Shown one piece after another: positions 1 through 8,800 of a DNA stretch of 31,881 nt. The stretch covers positions 1-31,881 of the forward strand of contig JAFGCA010000211.1 in assembly GCA_016932895.1 (NCBI GenBank), given 5' to 3'. The stretch's first letter is position 1. Every line of letters starts with the position of its first letter. The DNA is from Sedimentisphaerales bacterium. GTDB taxonomy: Bacteria > Planctomycetota > Phycisphaerae > Sedimentisphaerales > SG8-4. Under the pieces are notes generated by a model. That model did no database searches. It was given only the letters and a program-made list of their open reading frames with translations, and was not told the DNA's origin. Made by a program: the position numbers and the translations under genes.

Positions 1-19
1 AACTACGTTCGCAGCCCAG

Positions 20-42
20 ATCCTTCGCCTGCGGCTCAGGAT
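20..42. repeat. short dispersed-type repeat with inverted ends
   Basis: ATCCT at 20-24 pairs with AGGAT at 38-42 around a GC-rich loop. The text (ccttcgcctgcggctcagga) is of the kind scattered between genes in many planctomycete and other environmental genomes. A related phrase, cttcgctcctcgcaatgac, occurs inside the longer repeat near 5.6 and 17.0 kb. Nothing in the first 106 bases looks like coding sequence. Confidence 0.4.
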
Positions 43-121
43 GACAACCGCTCAAACGCGCAAGAACTTTTCCTAATCCGTATCAGAGAAGCTGGCCGGC
101 AGCGTTGTGAAAGGACTGACC

Positions 122-1402
122 ATGGCCAAGTCAATTTGGATTGCTCTCGGCGTCGCGGCCGTGCTGGCCGCTCTCCCGCCGGCGTTTGGCCGACCGCCTT
201 GCTGCCCCGACACTATCATCGTCCAGTTCTACGCCGACGTCTGCGACGACGACCGTACCGCCCTCGTCGAGAAGTACCAGTGCGCCATCAAGTGCACGTG
301 CCGAAGCGGCGATTTCCACCGCGTCCTGATCCCCGCCGAGCACACGCCCGAGTCGATCGTCGAGCTCTTCCAGGCCGAGCCCGACGTCGAATACGCCGAG
401 CTGAACTACTACGCCGATATCTTCGCCGAGCCCAACGACACGTACTACTCCTTCCAGTGGCACATGCAGAACGATACCACCGGCGGCATCTACATCGAGG
501 ATGCCTGGGAGATCGAGACCGGCGACCCGAACGTCATCGTCGCCGTCCTCGATACCGGCGTGGCCTATGAGGATTTCGACCGCTTCCGCCAGGCCCCCGA
601 CCTGGCCGGTACCTCCTTCGTCGGCGGCTACGACTTCATCAACGACGACGAGCATCCCAACGACGACCAGGGCCACGGCACCCACGTCGCCGGCACCATC
701 GGCCAGAGCACCGACAACGGCCTCGGCGTCGCCGGCGTGGCCTTCGGCTGTTCCATCATGCCGATCAAGGTGCTCGACGTCAACGGCGTCGGCGACCATT
801 TCACCATCGCCCGCGGACTCATCTGGGCCGCCGACCACGGTGCCAAGGTCATCAACCTGAGCCTGGGCGGCGGCGACCCGTCCAAGACGCTGGAGCAGGC
901 CGTCGCCTACGCCTACCGCGCCGGTGTCACCGTCGTCTGCGCCGCCGGCAACGACTTCCGCAAAGGGAACGCCCCGTCCTTTCCCGCCGCCTACGACGAC
1001 TACTGCATCGCCGTCGGCGCCACCCGCTACGACGACCGCCGCGCCCCCTACTCCAACACCGGAAGCTACCTCGACGTCGTCGCCCCCGGTGGTGACATCT
1101 CCGTCGATCAGAACGAGGACGGCTACGCCGACGGCATCCTCCAGCAGACCTTCAGCCTCGACCCGACCGAGTTCGCCTACTTCTTCTTCCAGGGAACCTC
1201 CATGGCCGCCCCCCACGTCAGCGGCGTCGCCGCCCTGCTCATCTCCCACGGCGTCACGCACCCCGACGACGTCCGCCAGGCCATCCAAGGCAGCGCCATC
1301 GACGCCGGCCCTCCCGGCTGGGACCCCCAATACGGCCACGGCCTACTAAACGCCCCCGCCGCCCTCCAATACCAGCCCCCAAAAACCAACGACCCGCGAT
1401 AA
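122..1402 (+). CDS. secreted subtilisin-like serine protease (peptidase family S8)
   Basis: Exported serine endopeptidase of 426 residues. The catalytic triad is visible: Asp144 in VLDTG, His185 in GHGTHVAGT and Ser360 in GTSMAAPHVSG. Residues 1-23 form a signal peptide (MAKSIWIALGVAAVLAALPP). About 27-95 look like a fervidolysin-type propeptide (IIVQFYADV start, VEYAELNYY end) that would keep the zymogen inactive until cleaved. A GTG at 107 lies in frame, but AAAGGA at 110-115 is ideally spaced for the ATG at 122, so I use that. No C-terminal domain or anchor follows the protease fold, so the product is probably released. It stands alone; the next gene is on the other strand. Family assignment is firm, substrate unknown. 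Confidence 0.93.
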   Translation: MAKSIWIALGVAAVLAALPPAFGRPPCCPDTIIVQFYADVCDDDRTALVEKYQCAIKCTCRSGDFHRVLIPAEHTPESIVELFQAEPDVEYAELNYYADIFAEPNDTYYSFQWHMQNDTTGGIYIEDAWEIETGDPNVIVAVLDTGVAYEDFDRFRQAPDLAGTSFVGGYDFINDDEHPNDDQGHGTHVAGTIGQSTDNGLGVAGVAFGCSIMPIKVLDVNGVGDHFTIARGLIWAADHGAKVINLSLGGGDPSKTLEQAVAYAYRAGVTVVCAAGNDFRKGNAPSFPAAYDDYCIAVGATRYDDRRAPYSNTGSYLDVVAPGGDISVDQNEDGYADGILQQTFSLDPTEFAYFFFQGTSMAAPHVSGVAALLISHGVTHPDDVRQAIQGSAIDAGPPGWDPQYGHGLLNAPAALQYQPPKTNDPR

Positions 1403-1613
1403 TCTCGCGAGAAAACGATGATCGATGATTCCCGTCACTCCGTAGGGTGTGCCGTGCACACCAATCCCCTCCCCGCCGCAACCACGTTGTCTCACGCAAA
1501 GGCGCAGGGACGCAGAAGGCTTCCATGTTCTTTTCAACGCCTCCTCCCATCATTCTCCGCACCTCAGCGTCTCCGCGTGATACCCATTCCCTCCAATCGC
1601 TCATCAGCCCCGC
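1403..1613. repeat. intergenic stretch of degenerate dispersed repeats
   Basis: No gene is supported here. The stretch holds a 10-bp palindrome TCTCGCGAGA (about 1405-1414) just after the protease stop. It also has a perfect hairpin GGTGTGC-CGT-GCACACC at 1446-1462 within the phrase cgtagggtgtgccgtgcacacc, and runs such as cgcaaaggcgcagggacgcag and cagcgtctccgcgtgat. These have the look of non-coding repeat text found between genes in planctomycete genomes, and their six-frame translations resemble no protein family. Confidence 0.5.
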
Positions 1614-1656
1614 GTCGCCTCCTCGACGATTCTGATTTCCTCGTCGGTCAGACCGT
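1614..1656. repeat. direct repeat copy A: remnant of an RM gene 3' end
   Basis: This 43-bp stretch matches 2159-2201 at 39 of 43 positions in the same orientation. On the minus strand it encodes GLTDEEIRIVEEA and continues TRG-stop, which is the C-terminus of the Eco57I-like enzyme upstream (GLTDDEIRIVEEAT). It is in a different frame from DUF2283, whose stop codon at 1648-1650 lies inside it. It therefore looks like an orphaned gene end left behind the small-gene cassette. Confidence 0.8.
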
Positions 1657-1866
1657 TGCTGTCGGACCGATGCCTTCGAACGTGACCTGGCGCAATGTCT
1701 CTTGTCCGCCGAAGCGCCGAACCGCGTCCAGAATTTCCAACCCGGCCAGGCGGCCCTCACTGTCGTAATCGGCCGCGATCCCCTCCGCCAGGTGCTCCGT
1801 CGTCACCGTCGTCTCACGGAACACAATCCGCAGCGCATCAACCTCTGAATCGTAGCTTATCTTCAT
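1648..1866 (-). CDS. DUF2283 family small protein
   Basis: 72 residues, a normal length for DUF2283. The family pattern is clear: MKISYDSEVDALRIVF at the start, then GIAADYDSEGRLAGLEILDA in the middle. Function is not established; DUF2283 genes often sit beside DUF4258 genes, as here, and the pair resembles a toxin-antitoxin-like module, but that is inference. The gene starts 7 bases after the DUF4258 stop and is the last of three co-directional genes led by the type IIG enzyme. AGGTG precedes the start. Its last codons and stop (TV-stop) fall within the duplicated RM 3' end, so the original C-terminus may have differed. Confidence 0.85.
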   Translation of the reverse strand: MKISYDSEVDALRIVFRETTVTTEHLAEGIAADYDSEGRLAGLEILDAVRRFGGQETLRQVTFEGIGPTATV

Positions 1867-1873
1867 AGCACAC

Positions 1874-2158
1874 CTACCCCTGATGATAGTATGTATACAC
1901 GGTAATTACAACGATTTCTTCCGGCTCGTCCACAAAGATCGGGCGAACCTGCTTGGCGGCATACCTGCGTCCGTTCCATTCGTCATCAAAGGGGAAATCC
2001 TTCCGGCACTCCAGGCGCCCCAGCTCTGCCTTGCCCCACGACTCCGTGCGGATAGCCTCTTCCACTTCGGCGACGGTAAAACCCCGCACGTTCATATAGC
2101 TTGAAGCGTGAGCCGACAAACGAATCGATTTTGCCCGGTCCCGTTCGACCCTCATCAT
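1874..2158 (-). CDS. DUF4258 domain protein
   Basis: 94 residues. The DUF4258 layout is visible: a conserved histidine near the N-terminus (SAHASSYMNVRGFTVAEVEEAI, His17), then a beta-rich C-terminal half (KQVRPIFVDEPEEIVVITVYTY). This small alpha/beta family is often found in toxin-antitoxin-like pairs; RNase-like activity has been suggested for related folds but cannot be claimed here. The start ATG overlaps the RM stop codon (ATGA type) and GAGGAGG, coding for the RM C-terminus, serves as its ribosome binding site, so translation should be coupled to the restriction enzyme. A second ATG follows immediately. DUF2283 lies 7 bases downstream. Confidence 0.85.
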   Translation of the reverse strand: MMRVERDRAKSIRLSAHASSYMNVRGFTVAEVEEAIRTESWGKAELGRLECRKDFPFDDEWNGRRYAAKQVRPIFVDEPEEIVVITVYTYYHQG

Positions 2159-5100
2159 GTCGCCTCCTCAACGATTCTGATTTCGTCGTCCGTCAGGCCG
2201 TAGAGCTCGTAAACGAGTTGGTCGATCTGCTTGTCCGTCGCGTCGATCTGACGCTGAAGCGCATTCCTCTCACCCGGCGTCTTCGCCGACGCCAACGACT
2301 TGTGCAACTCAAGCATCGAATCTACCAACCCCACTACGTGATCGTAGCGGGCGCTATCCGACTTACAACGAGAATCCATCCTGCGGATTGGCAACTGCTC
2401 GACGTACTGGGTAAACATGCGATAACGATACTCACCAGCTCGCGTGCCAAACGGAATGCTGATTCGCGCGATTGCAAACCACATCAGGGTACTGTTGAGA
2501 ACGCCAACCAGGTAGGGGTCCGCGCATGCAAGACAATATGCTGTGTTACGAATATACAACCCGCCCGTGTCGAGATGGAAACGCGGTGCTTTTGCGATGT
2601 CTGGATATATGATCTTCGGCCCCTCCAAGACGCCGTAGTAATCGCACGGGCGCAGCTCCCACCAAAACTCCCCCTTGTCTTGTCTCGCTCGGGCTCTTGC
2701 TGCGAATGGTGCCAAATGCTTGGCGATTCTGCCGAACTCGTTCTGGAACCAGCGCCAAGCGGCAGCCTCACCGCCCCTGCAATCTTCACCCGCTTTCGCC
2801 ATGGTATTCGAGGTCCAGCCACATGGGATGGCAATCAGGAATCGGCTTACCGCGCGAACATGGTAGCGACGGATGTCTTGGCCGCCGAGGAACCGTCGCA
2901 AAAGTGGCTTGGCGTTGGGATGGGCAGCTTCGAATTCGTGGGCGGTATCTTCGCTGATTTCGAATGCTTCGTTAAGTCCCGTTATCAAGCCCCGCAGAAC
3001 GCCTCCATTGACCAATGAGCCGAGTGGAATGTTGTCACGAGCTACCTTCCGGAACACCGCGAGGACCTCGGGTCGCTCTGTGGCCCACCCCTCGGCGTGA
3101 AACTGATCAGCGGGGACCATATATTGTGTTTCTCTGACCTCCTGTTCAAGAGTGAGATTGGTGAGTGATCTCACATTGCACACTGAAATTGGCGGATGTT
3201 CTGAGTTCTTGACAATGACTGGAATCGCAACGTAGGTATCCTTTGCGCCAGAAAAGACGGGCAGCCCACCAAAATCTACTACCTGGCACACGCTGACGTG
3301 GTCTCGGAGGAAGCGTCGCAATGGAACACCGAATGCGGCGCGGAAGAAGCCGCGGGAGACGATATATGCGTGGTATCCGCCAGCACGCAACAGTTCAATC
3401 GCGCGAGCTATGAAGTAGACGTAGAGATCTGCCGTGCTATTGAATACGTCATAGCGTGACTTCAGATAAGCCTTGAACGCTTTCAGGTTCTCCTGGCGAA
3501 CGTACGGCGGGTTTCCGATGACGGCGTCGAAACCGCCGTCTTTGAAGATCTGGGGGAATTCGGCTTTCCAGTCGAAGGCGTTGATGCGGAGGCGTTCGTC
3601 GTCGTCGAACATCGCCAATTGCTGGCCTTCGTAGAAATCGGGTCCGATGAGGGAGTTGCCGCACTTAATGTTGTCGGCCAGATCGGGCAGGGCTCGCTCG
3701 TCGTGGAAGAGGACGAGGTTTTTCTCGCCTTCCAGGACGCGCAGGAGCAGCGAAAGCTTGGTGACCTCGACGGCCTGGGTGTCGATATCGACGCCGTAGA
3801 TGTGGTCGAGCAGGATGCGCTTGCGCTCGGCGGTGGTGAGCTTCCAGCCCTGGGAGCCCGCCTGGCAGATGGGCGGATGCTTGCTGGCGGCCCATTTATG
3901 GGGGTCGTGATCCTCGTAATAATGTTGGTACCAGTCCAGCAACGTTTGGTAGGCCCCCAGCAGAAAGGAGCCGGAGCCACAGGCGGGGTCGAGAACGCGC
4001 AGGGGTCGGTCGAGTCGCGGCGGTATGGTCTTGAAGGACTTCACCGAGGCGCCTTCGAGCAGCTTACCGACGGTGTGTTCGACGATGTAATCGACGATAT
4101 AGGAAGGCGTGTAATAGACGCCTCCGGCCTTTTTGACCTCGGGCTTGTCGTCGACCCTGGCGCGATGGCCGGGCGTGAGCGTGATGACCTTGCCTAGGAA
4201 CTGCTCGTAGACGTGGCCCAGAATCTCGGCGGGCAGGACGGAGAACTCGTACGGGCTGTCGGGGTAGTAAAGCGAGCGGAGGATTTCCTTGAGGGGCTTG
4301 TCGTCGATGACCAGTTCCGGCGTCAGCTCGTCCGGGCCTTCCGTGCGATCCTCCTCGTGCATGAAATGGAACAGGCCCGAGTTGTAGCGGTCGTCGGCCC
4401 GACGGAACAGGGCGACGAGACGCTGATAGACGTCGAGGCCGTTGGTCAGGCCCTGTAGCTGCTTATAGGGCTCGATGCCCCGGTCCTCGCAGATGCGCAG
4501 GAAGATGATGCGGTCGATGGTCCGCTGGACGGCGAAGTTGAGCTCGCGGTTGCTCAGGTCGGCATTCCGCAAGGCGATGTTGCGCGCGAGCGTGTCGCGC
4601 CATTGCTCGATCTCGCCGAGGAAAGCGGCATCGACCTCGGCGGTCCCGCGCTTGCGCTTGGCGCTCTGGGCGTATTTGTCGAAGGACCCCTTGAGCACGG
4701 CTTCGCGCGAGAACCTGGAGGCGATCTCGTCCCAGCGCTCGGCATACTCGTCGTACGTAAGGTATATGATGCGGGCCGTGGAGGGCTTGTCCGTCTTGTG
4801 GGGGCGGACGCGGCAGTCGTAAACGGCGAACTCCTCGAAATCCGTCAGGATCGACAGCGGCAGCTTCGCCGACCAAGCGTAGCGGCGCAGTTGATAGGCC
4901 GCACTGGGATCGCCCTTGATGTTGACGGAAGGTTTCTTGGCCTCCAGGAAGAACTTCCGCGTGCCCCCGATGCGAAAGCAGTAGTCCGGGGCCTTGGTGG
5001 CCTGCCCGATGCGAATGGCGTCCTCGTGGATAACGTCCTTGTACGCCTCGGCGTAGCCGCTCTCGTTGTCTATGTCCCAGCCCAACGCCTTGAAGAACGG

Positions 5101-5211
5101 GTCGATGAACTCACGGCGAAGCTGAGTCTCGTTGTAACGCCCCTGAAGGTAGGCCTCTTTGTTGCGATCGAAGGTCTCGACCAATCTCGCAACTGCCGCT
5201 GGTAATGTCAT
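2155..5211 (-). CDS. Eco57I-like type IIG restriction-modification enzyme
   Basis: A 1018-residue single-chain enzyme that should both cut DNA and methylate adenine N6. The N-terminal nuclease shows a PD-(D/E)XK arrangement: Asp76 in APDYCFRIGG and Glu90-Ala91-Lys92 in FFLEAKKP. The methyltransferase has the SAM-binding motif I DPACGSGSF (Asp408) and catalytic motif IV NPPY (Asn567). The last 350 or so residues resemble the TaqI-like target recognition domain. The N-terminal YNETQLRREFIDPFFKALGWD is a family hallmark and supports the ATG at 5211, although only a weak ribosome binding site precedes it. Length and motifs are complete, so it is probably active. The stop overlaps the DUF4258 start. 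The reading frame carries no frameshift. Recognition site unknown. Confidence 0.93.
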   Translation of the reverse strand: MTLPAAVARLVETFDRNKEAYLQGRYNETQLRREFIDPFFKALGWDIDNESGYAEAYKDVIHEDAIRIGQATKAPDYCFRIGGTRKFFLEAKKPSVNIKGDPSAAYQLRRYAWSAKLPLSILTDFEEFAVYDCRVRPHKTDKPSTARIIYLTYDEYAERWDEIASRFSREAVLKGSFDKYAQSAKRKRGTAEVDAAFLGEIEQWRDTLARNIALRNADLSNRELNFAVQRTIDRIIFLRICEDRGIEPYKQLQGLTNGLDVYQRLVALFRRADDRYNSGLFHFMHEEDRTEGPDELTPELVIDDKPLKEILRSLYYPDSPYEFSVLPAEILGHVYEQFLGKVITLTPGHRARVDDKPEVKKAGGVYYTPSYIVDYIVEHTVGKLLEGASVKSFKTIPPRLDRPLRVLDPACGSGSFLLGAYQTLLDWYQHYYEDHDPHKWAASKHPPICQAGSQGWKLTTAERKRILLDHIYGVDIDTQAVEVTKLSLLLRVLEGEKNLVLFHDERALPDLADNIKCGNSLIGPDFYEGQQLAMFDDDERLRINAFDWKAEFPQIFKDGGFDAVIGNPPYVRQENLKAFKAYLKSRYDVFNSTADLYVYFIARAIELLRAGGYHAYIVSRGFFRAAFGVPLRRFLRDHVSVCQVVDFGGLPVFSGAKDTYVAIPVIVKNSEHPPISVCNVRSLTNLTLEQEVRETQYMVPADQFHAEGWATERPEVLAVFRKVARDNIPLGSLVNGGVLRGLITGLNEAFEISEDTAHEFEAAHPNAKPLLRRFLGGQDIRRYHVRAVSRFLIAIPCGWTSNTMAKAGEDCRGGEAAAWRWFQNEFGRIAKHLAPFAARARARQDKGEFWWELRPCDYYGVLEGPKIIYPDIAKAPRFHLDTGGLYIRNTAYCLACADPYLVGVLNSTLMWFAIARISIPFGTRAGEYRYRMFTQYVEQLPIRRMDSRCKSDSARYDHVVGLVDSMLELHKSLASAKTPGERNALQRQIDATDKQIDQLVYELYGLTDDEIRIVEEAT
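2159..2201. repeat. direct repeat copy B: 3' end of the RM gene
   Basis: This copy is the authentic RM C-terminal coding end (GLTDDEIRIVEEAT). It differs from copy A at four positions, three of them synonymous in the RM frame; the fourth gives Asp against Glu. The two copies bracket 502 bp that hold DUF4258 and almost all of DUF2283. Confidence 0.8.
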
Positions 5212-5271
5212 TTCGTGCCAATCCTGTTCTCGTCCTCATCCCGTTGACGATACGTACGTTTCCTATCGCAT

Positions 5272-5300
5272 ATCATCGGCACAAGACGGGGATTTGTAAA
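5272..5300 (-). promoter_or_regulatory. candidate promoter for the RM-DUF4258-DUF2283 operon
   Basis: On the minus strand TTTACA (5300-5295) and GATGAT (5277-5272) are separated by exactly 17 bases, resembling a sigma-70-type promoter about 60 bases before the RM start. The -10 box matches consensus at only four of six positions, so this is tentative. Confidence 0.35.
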
Positions 5301-5797
5301 GCAAAACCGCACTCGCGCCGACATCGGGGCGAAAGCCCCCCCCACGATACTCCGCTGCGCCATACCTGTTCCTCCCTTCGTTATGCGAAAGAGTCCGCAT
5401 GGGCTTCAAGCTCCTCCCACCAGTTCAAAGAGGAGTTATCCGCGTTCATCTGCGGTTGCCTTGCCTCGGTGTTCTCTGAGATCTCTGTGGCAGAACATGC
5501 AGTTCTCGCGTGGTCCGCGTCCTCCCCGGTTTGAAATCCGCGGCCTGGGAGATTGCCGCCCCCGATCGGGTCGAGGGCAGGCTTGCTTCGCTCCTCGCAA
5601 TGACGACATCCAATCCGTGTCAATCTCGCGTAAATCCGTGTCTAATAAGGTCCTATCCGCGTTCATCTGCGTTCATCTGTGGTTTGAAATCCGTGAAGCG
5701 TCGCTCGTGAAGCGTGAATTGAGGAGAAGGGAGCGCCTCGGGCTCGTGTTTGGTTTGAAATTATTGCGTTGAAACGGTATGATAAGGGATTGGGGCT
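5301..5797. repeat. gene-free spacer of dispersed repeats
   Basis: No coding sequence is convincing. The sequence is assembled from short near-repetitive phrases: tatccgcgttcatctgcg at about 5440 and again at about 5655, caatccgtgtcaatctcg with aaatccgtgtct, and the 141-bp unit 5464-5604 that recurs at 16859-16999. On the minus strand these give repeat-like peptides such as HRDLREHRG, which are typical spurious translations rather than proteins. Confidence 0.6.
5464..5604. repeat. 141-bp dispersed repeat, copy 1
   Basis: Aligns without gaps to 16859-16999 with only scattered substitutions, roughly 90 percent identity by eye. It begins cctcggtgttctctgagatc and ends cttcgctcctcgcaatgac. Both copies lie in gene-free spacers in the same orientation, 11,395 bp apart. 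Confidence 0.85.
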
Positions 5798-5818
5798 TTG
5801 GCGGATGAAGGGTGTTTT

Positions 5819-8800
5819 GTGATCGACTCATCAAGGCAATTGGTGCTGTGGCTGGCCTTGGGCCTGGCCTGCAGTTCAAACGTCCAGGCACGTTCGGAGC
5901 TTCTGGTCGGTCCATCGGCTCCTGTGGCCTGGATGGCCGTCGGGGCCGGGCACCTGGCGCCCGGGATCAACGAATTCATGGCCGACAACAGCTCGACCCT
6001 GATCGACGGAGATGGGCAGTACTCGGACTGGATCGAACTCTACAACCCCTACGGCGAGGACATCAGCCTCAGCGGCTACTATCTGACCGACGACATCGCC
6101 AACCCGACCAGGTGGTCGTTCCCCGAGGGGACACAGTTGGCGTCCGGTGCATACCTGGTCTTTATGGCCTCGGGACAATCGGAAGCGGCCTACATGGATC
6201 CGGCGGGATTCCTGCATACCACGTTCAGCCTGGCGCGCGACGGCGAATACCTGGCGTTGGTGGCCCCGGACGGCGTGACGATCCTCCAGGAGTTCGCGCC
6301 GCGCTTCCCACAGCAATACAGCGACATCTCCTATTCCAAAGAGGGGTACTTCACCACACCGACGCCCGGGGCGGCCAACAGTCCGGCCGCAGTACCGGGA
6401 TTCGTGGCCGAGACCCGGTTCGAGCCGGACCGAGGTGTCTATCCCAACGAGCGTTATCCCCAGTCCGTCCTGGAAGTGGCGGTCACCACCGACACAATCG
6501 GGGCGTCCATCTACTACACCACCGACGGCAGCGAGCCGACACCGCAACACGGGCGGCTCTACACCGGGCCCATCCCCATCGCCACGACCACGGTGCTCCG
6601 GGCCGTCGCATACAAGGGTCGGTATGTGCCGTCGAACGTGAACACGCATACGTATTTGTTCCCGGCCGATGTGATGTACCAGGACAACGCGCCGGCGGGG
6701 TATCCGACCGATTGGGCCGGGCACCCGGCAGACTACGAGATGGACCCCGAGGTGGTGAACGATCCGCGCTACGCCGATGACATGGAGCAATCGCTGCACG
6801 TCTTCCCGAGCCTGTCGATTGCGTGCGATCGCGACGCCCTGTTCGGGGCCGACGGGTTGTACCAGAACCCGCAGGGCCAGGGTTCCGCCTGGGAGCGGGC
6901 GGTCTCGGCTGAACTGATTGTGCCCGACGGTTCGGAACCTGGCTTTCAAATCGACGCCGGGTTGCGGATTCAGGGAGGCAGCAGTCGTAATCCGGATACA
7001 CCCAAGCACAGTTTCAGTCTGCGCTTTCGCAAGGAGTACGGGGCGGCAAAGCTGGACTACCCGCTCTTCAGGGACGCCCCCTCCGGCGAGACGGCGGTGG
7101 AGAGTTTCGACTTCCTCCAACTGAGGGCCTGTTACAACTTCGGCTGGATGCACCGACACTACTACCAGTGTCGCCATTCTCAATACAACCGCGATCAGTG
7201 GACCAACGATCTTTTCCTGGCCATGGGCCAGCCGGGATCACACGGGCGCTGGGTCCATCTGTATCTCAACGGCCTGTACTGGGGGCTCTACCACCTCCAC
7301 GAGCGCCCGGACAAAGACTTCATGGCCTCCTATTTCGGCGGCGACCCTGAGCAATACGACGTCCTCAACAGCGGCAGCGCTACGGACGGTAATAAGAACG
7401 CCTGGAACGCCATGATCGCGATTGCCAAAGGCAACATCGCCGACCCGGCCGAGTATGCGCGGATTCAGGAGTACCTCAACGTCGATTCGATCATCGACTA
7501 CTTTATCCTGAACTGCTACATCGGAAACCGCGACTGGGACGGGCACAATTGGCGGGCCGGACGGCAACGGATCCCCGGGGCGCAGTACCGAATGTTCCCC
7601 TGGGATTCCGAATTTGCGATCTCGCCGAACGGGCCCGGTGTCGTCAACAATCCAGCCCCGTTGACCAGCACGCTCAACATCAACCGCACCAGCCTCAATG
7701 GCCAGAACCGGCCCAGCGGTTTGCATCAGTCCCTGACGCGCAACGCGGAATACCGAATACGTTTTGCCGATCGTCTCCACAAACACCTGTTCCAGGACGG
7801 CGCCTTGACGCCGGAGGCCGCCGGGGCGATCTGGCGAAACCGATCCGATCTGATGGACCGGGCCATCATCGCCGAATCGGCACGATGGGGCGACTTCCGC
7901 CGCGATATCGAGGCCCCCCACTGGCCCCAGGCCAACTTCGATCTCTACACGCGCGACGATCACTACCTGCCGGATCAGGCCTACATACTCCAAGCCTATA
8001 TCCCCCAGCGAACGGCAATCGTACTGGCGCAATTCAGGGCCAGGAACCTCTACCCGTCGCTCGAGGCCCCCGTCTACGCCCAACGTGGCGGCGCGGTGCC
8101 GAGTGGCTTTGCCCTCTCGATCCAGCATCCAAACGCCGGATGCGCCATCTACTACACCCTCGACGGCACCGACCCGCGCCAGGCCGGCACCACCAAGTCC
8201 GATCTGCTCCTGGACGCGCCGGCCCCGGCGGCCGCCCTGGTCCCGACCGACGGTTCGCTCGGGACCACCTGGACGGACCTGCGGTTCAGCGACCGCATCT
8301 GGTTGCAGGGACAGACCGGCATCGGGTACGAGCGGTCGTCGACCTACACGCCACTGATCGGTCTGGATGTGGAACAAGCCTACGGCAACAACGCCACGGT
8401 GTATGTCCGCGTCCCATTCCAGATTGCCGACCAGACCCAGTTTGACGAGATTCAGACGCTGTCCCTGAACATGAAATACGACGATGGTTTCGTCGCCTAT
8501 ATCAACGGCGTCGAAGTCGCCTCGGCCCAGGCCCCGCCGGCGCCGACCTGGAACTCACAGGCCACGGCCGGTCACCCCGATGCCGCGGCCCTTGTCTACG
8601 AGGCGTTCGACATATCGGGCGCGATTGGCGCGCTACGTGTCGGGAACAATGTACTGGCGATCCATCTGCTCAACACAAGCGCCACCAGCAGCGATCTGCT
8701 GGCCGTGCCGCAACTGAGCTATGCCGATCGAGCCGCCAGTCCAATATCTCCCGGGGCGATTCATTACACCGGTCCGGTCACGCTCACACAGACCGGCCCG

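Noticed and set aside
131..1339. 402-residue open frame antisense to the subtilisin-like gene
   Set aside because: Val/Gly/Asp-rich shadow created by the GC-rich codon pattern of the protease gene; no family resemblance, and the plus-strand protein has its full catalytic triad.
2101..3018. 305-residue plus-strand frame over the RM C-terminal domain
   Set aside because: Antisense to a complete RM gene and without a recognisable domain.
3619..4197. 192-residue plus-strand frame inside the RM gene
   Set aside because: Antisense shadow over the methyltransferase motif region; composition is typical of a complementary frame.
5436..5666. Minus-strand frame translating to peptides such as HRDLREHRG
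   Set aside because: Overlaps the dispersed repeats and has the stuttering composition of spurious repeat translations.
5876..7183. 435-residue frame antisense to the CotH protein, and a similar one at 7238-8377
   Set aside because: Both mirror well-recognised domains on the plus strand and show no domain or start signal of their own.
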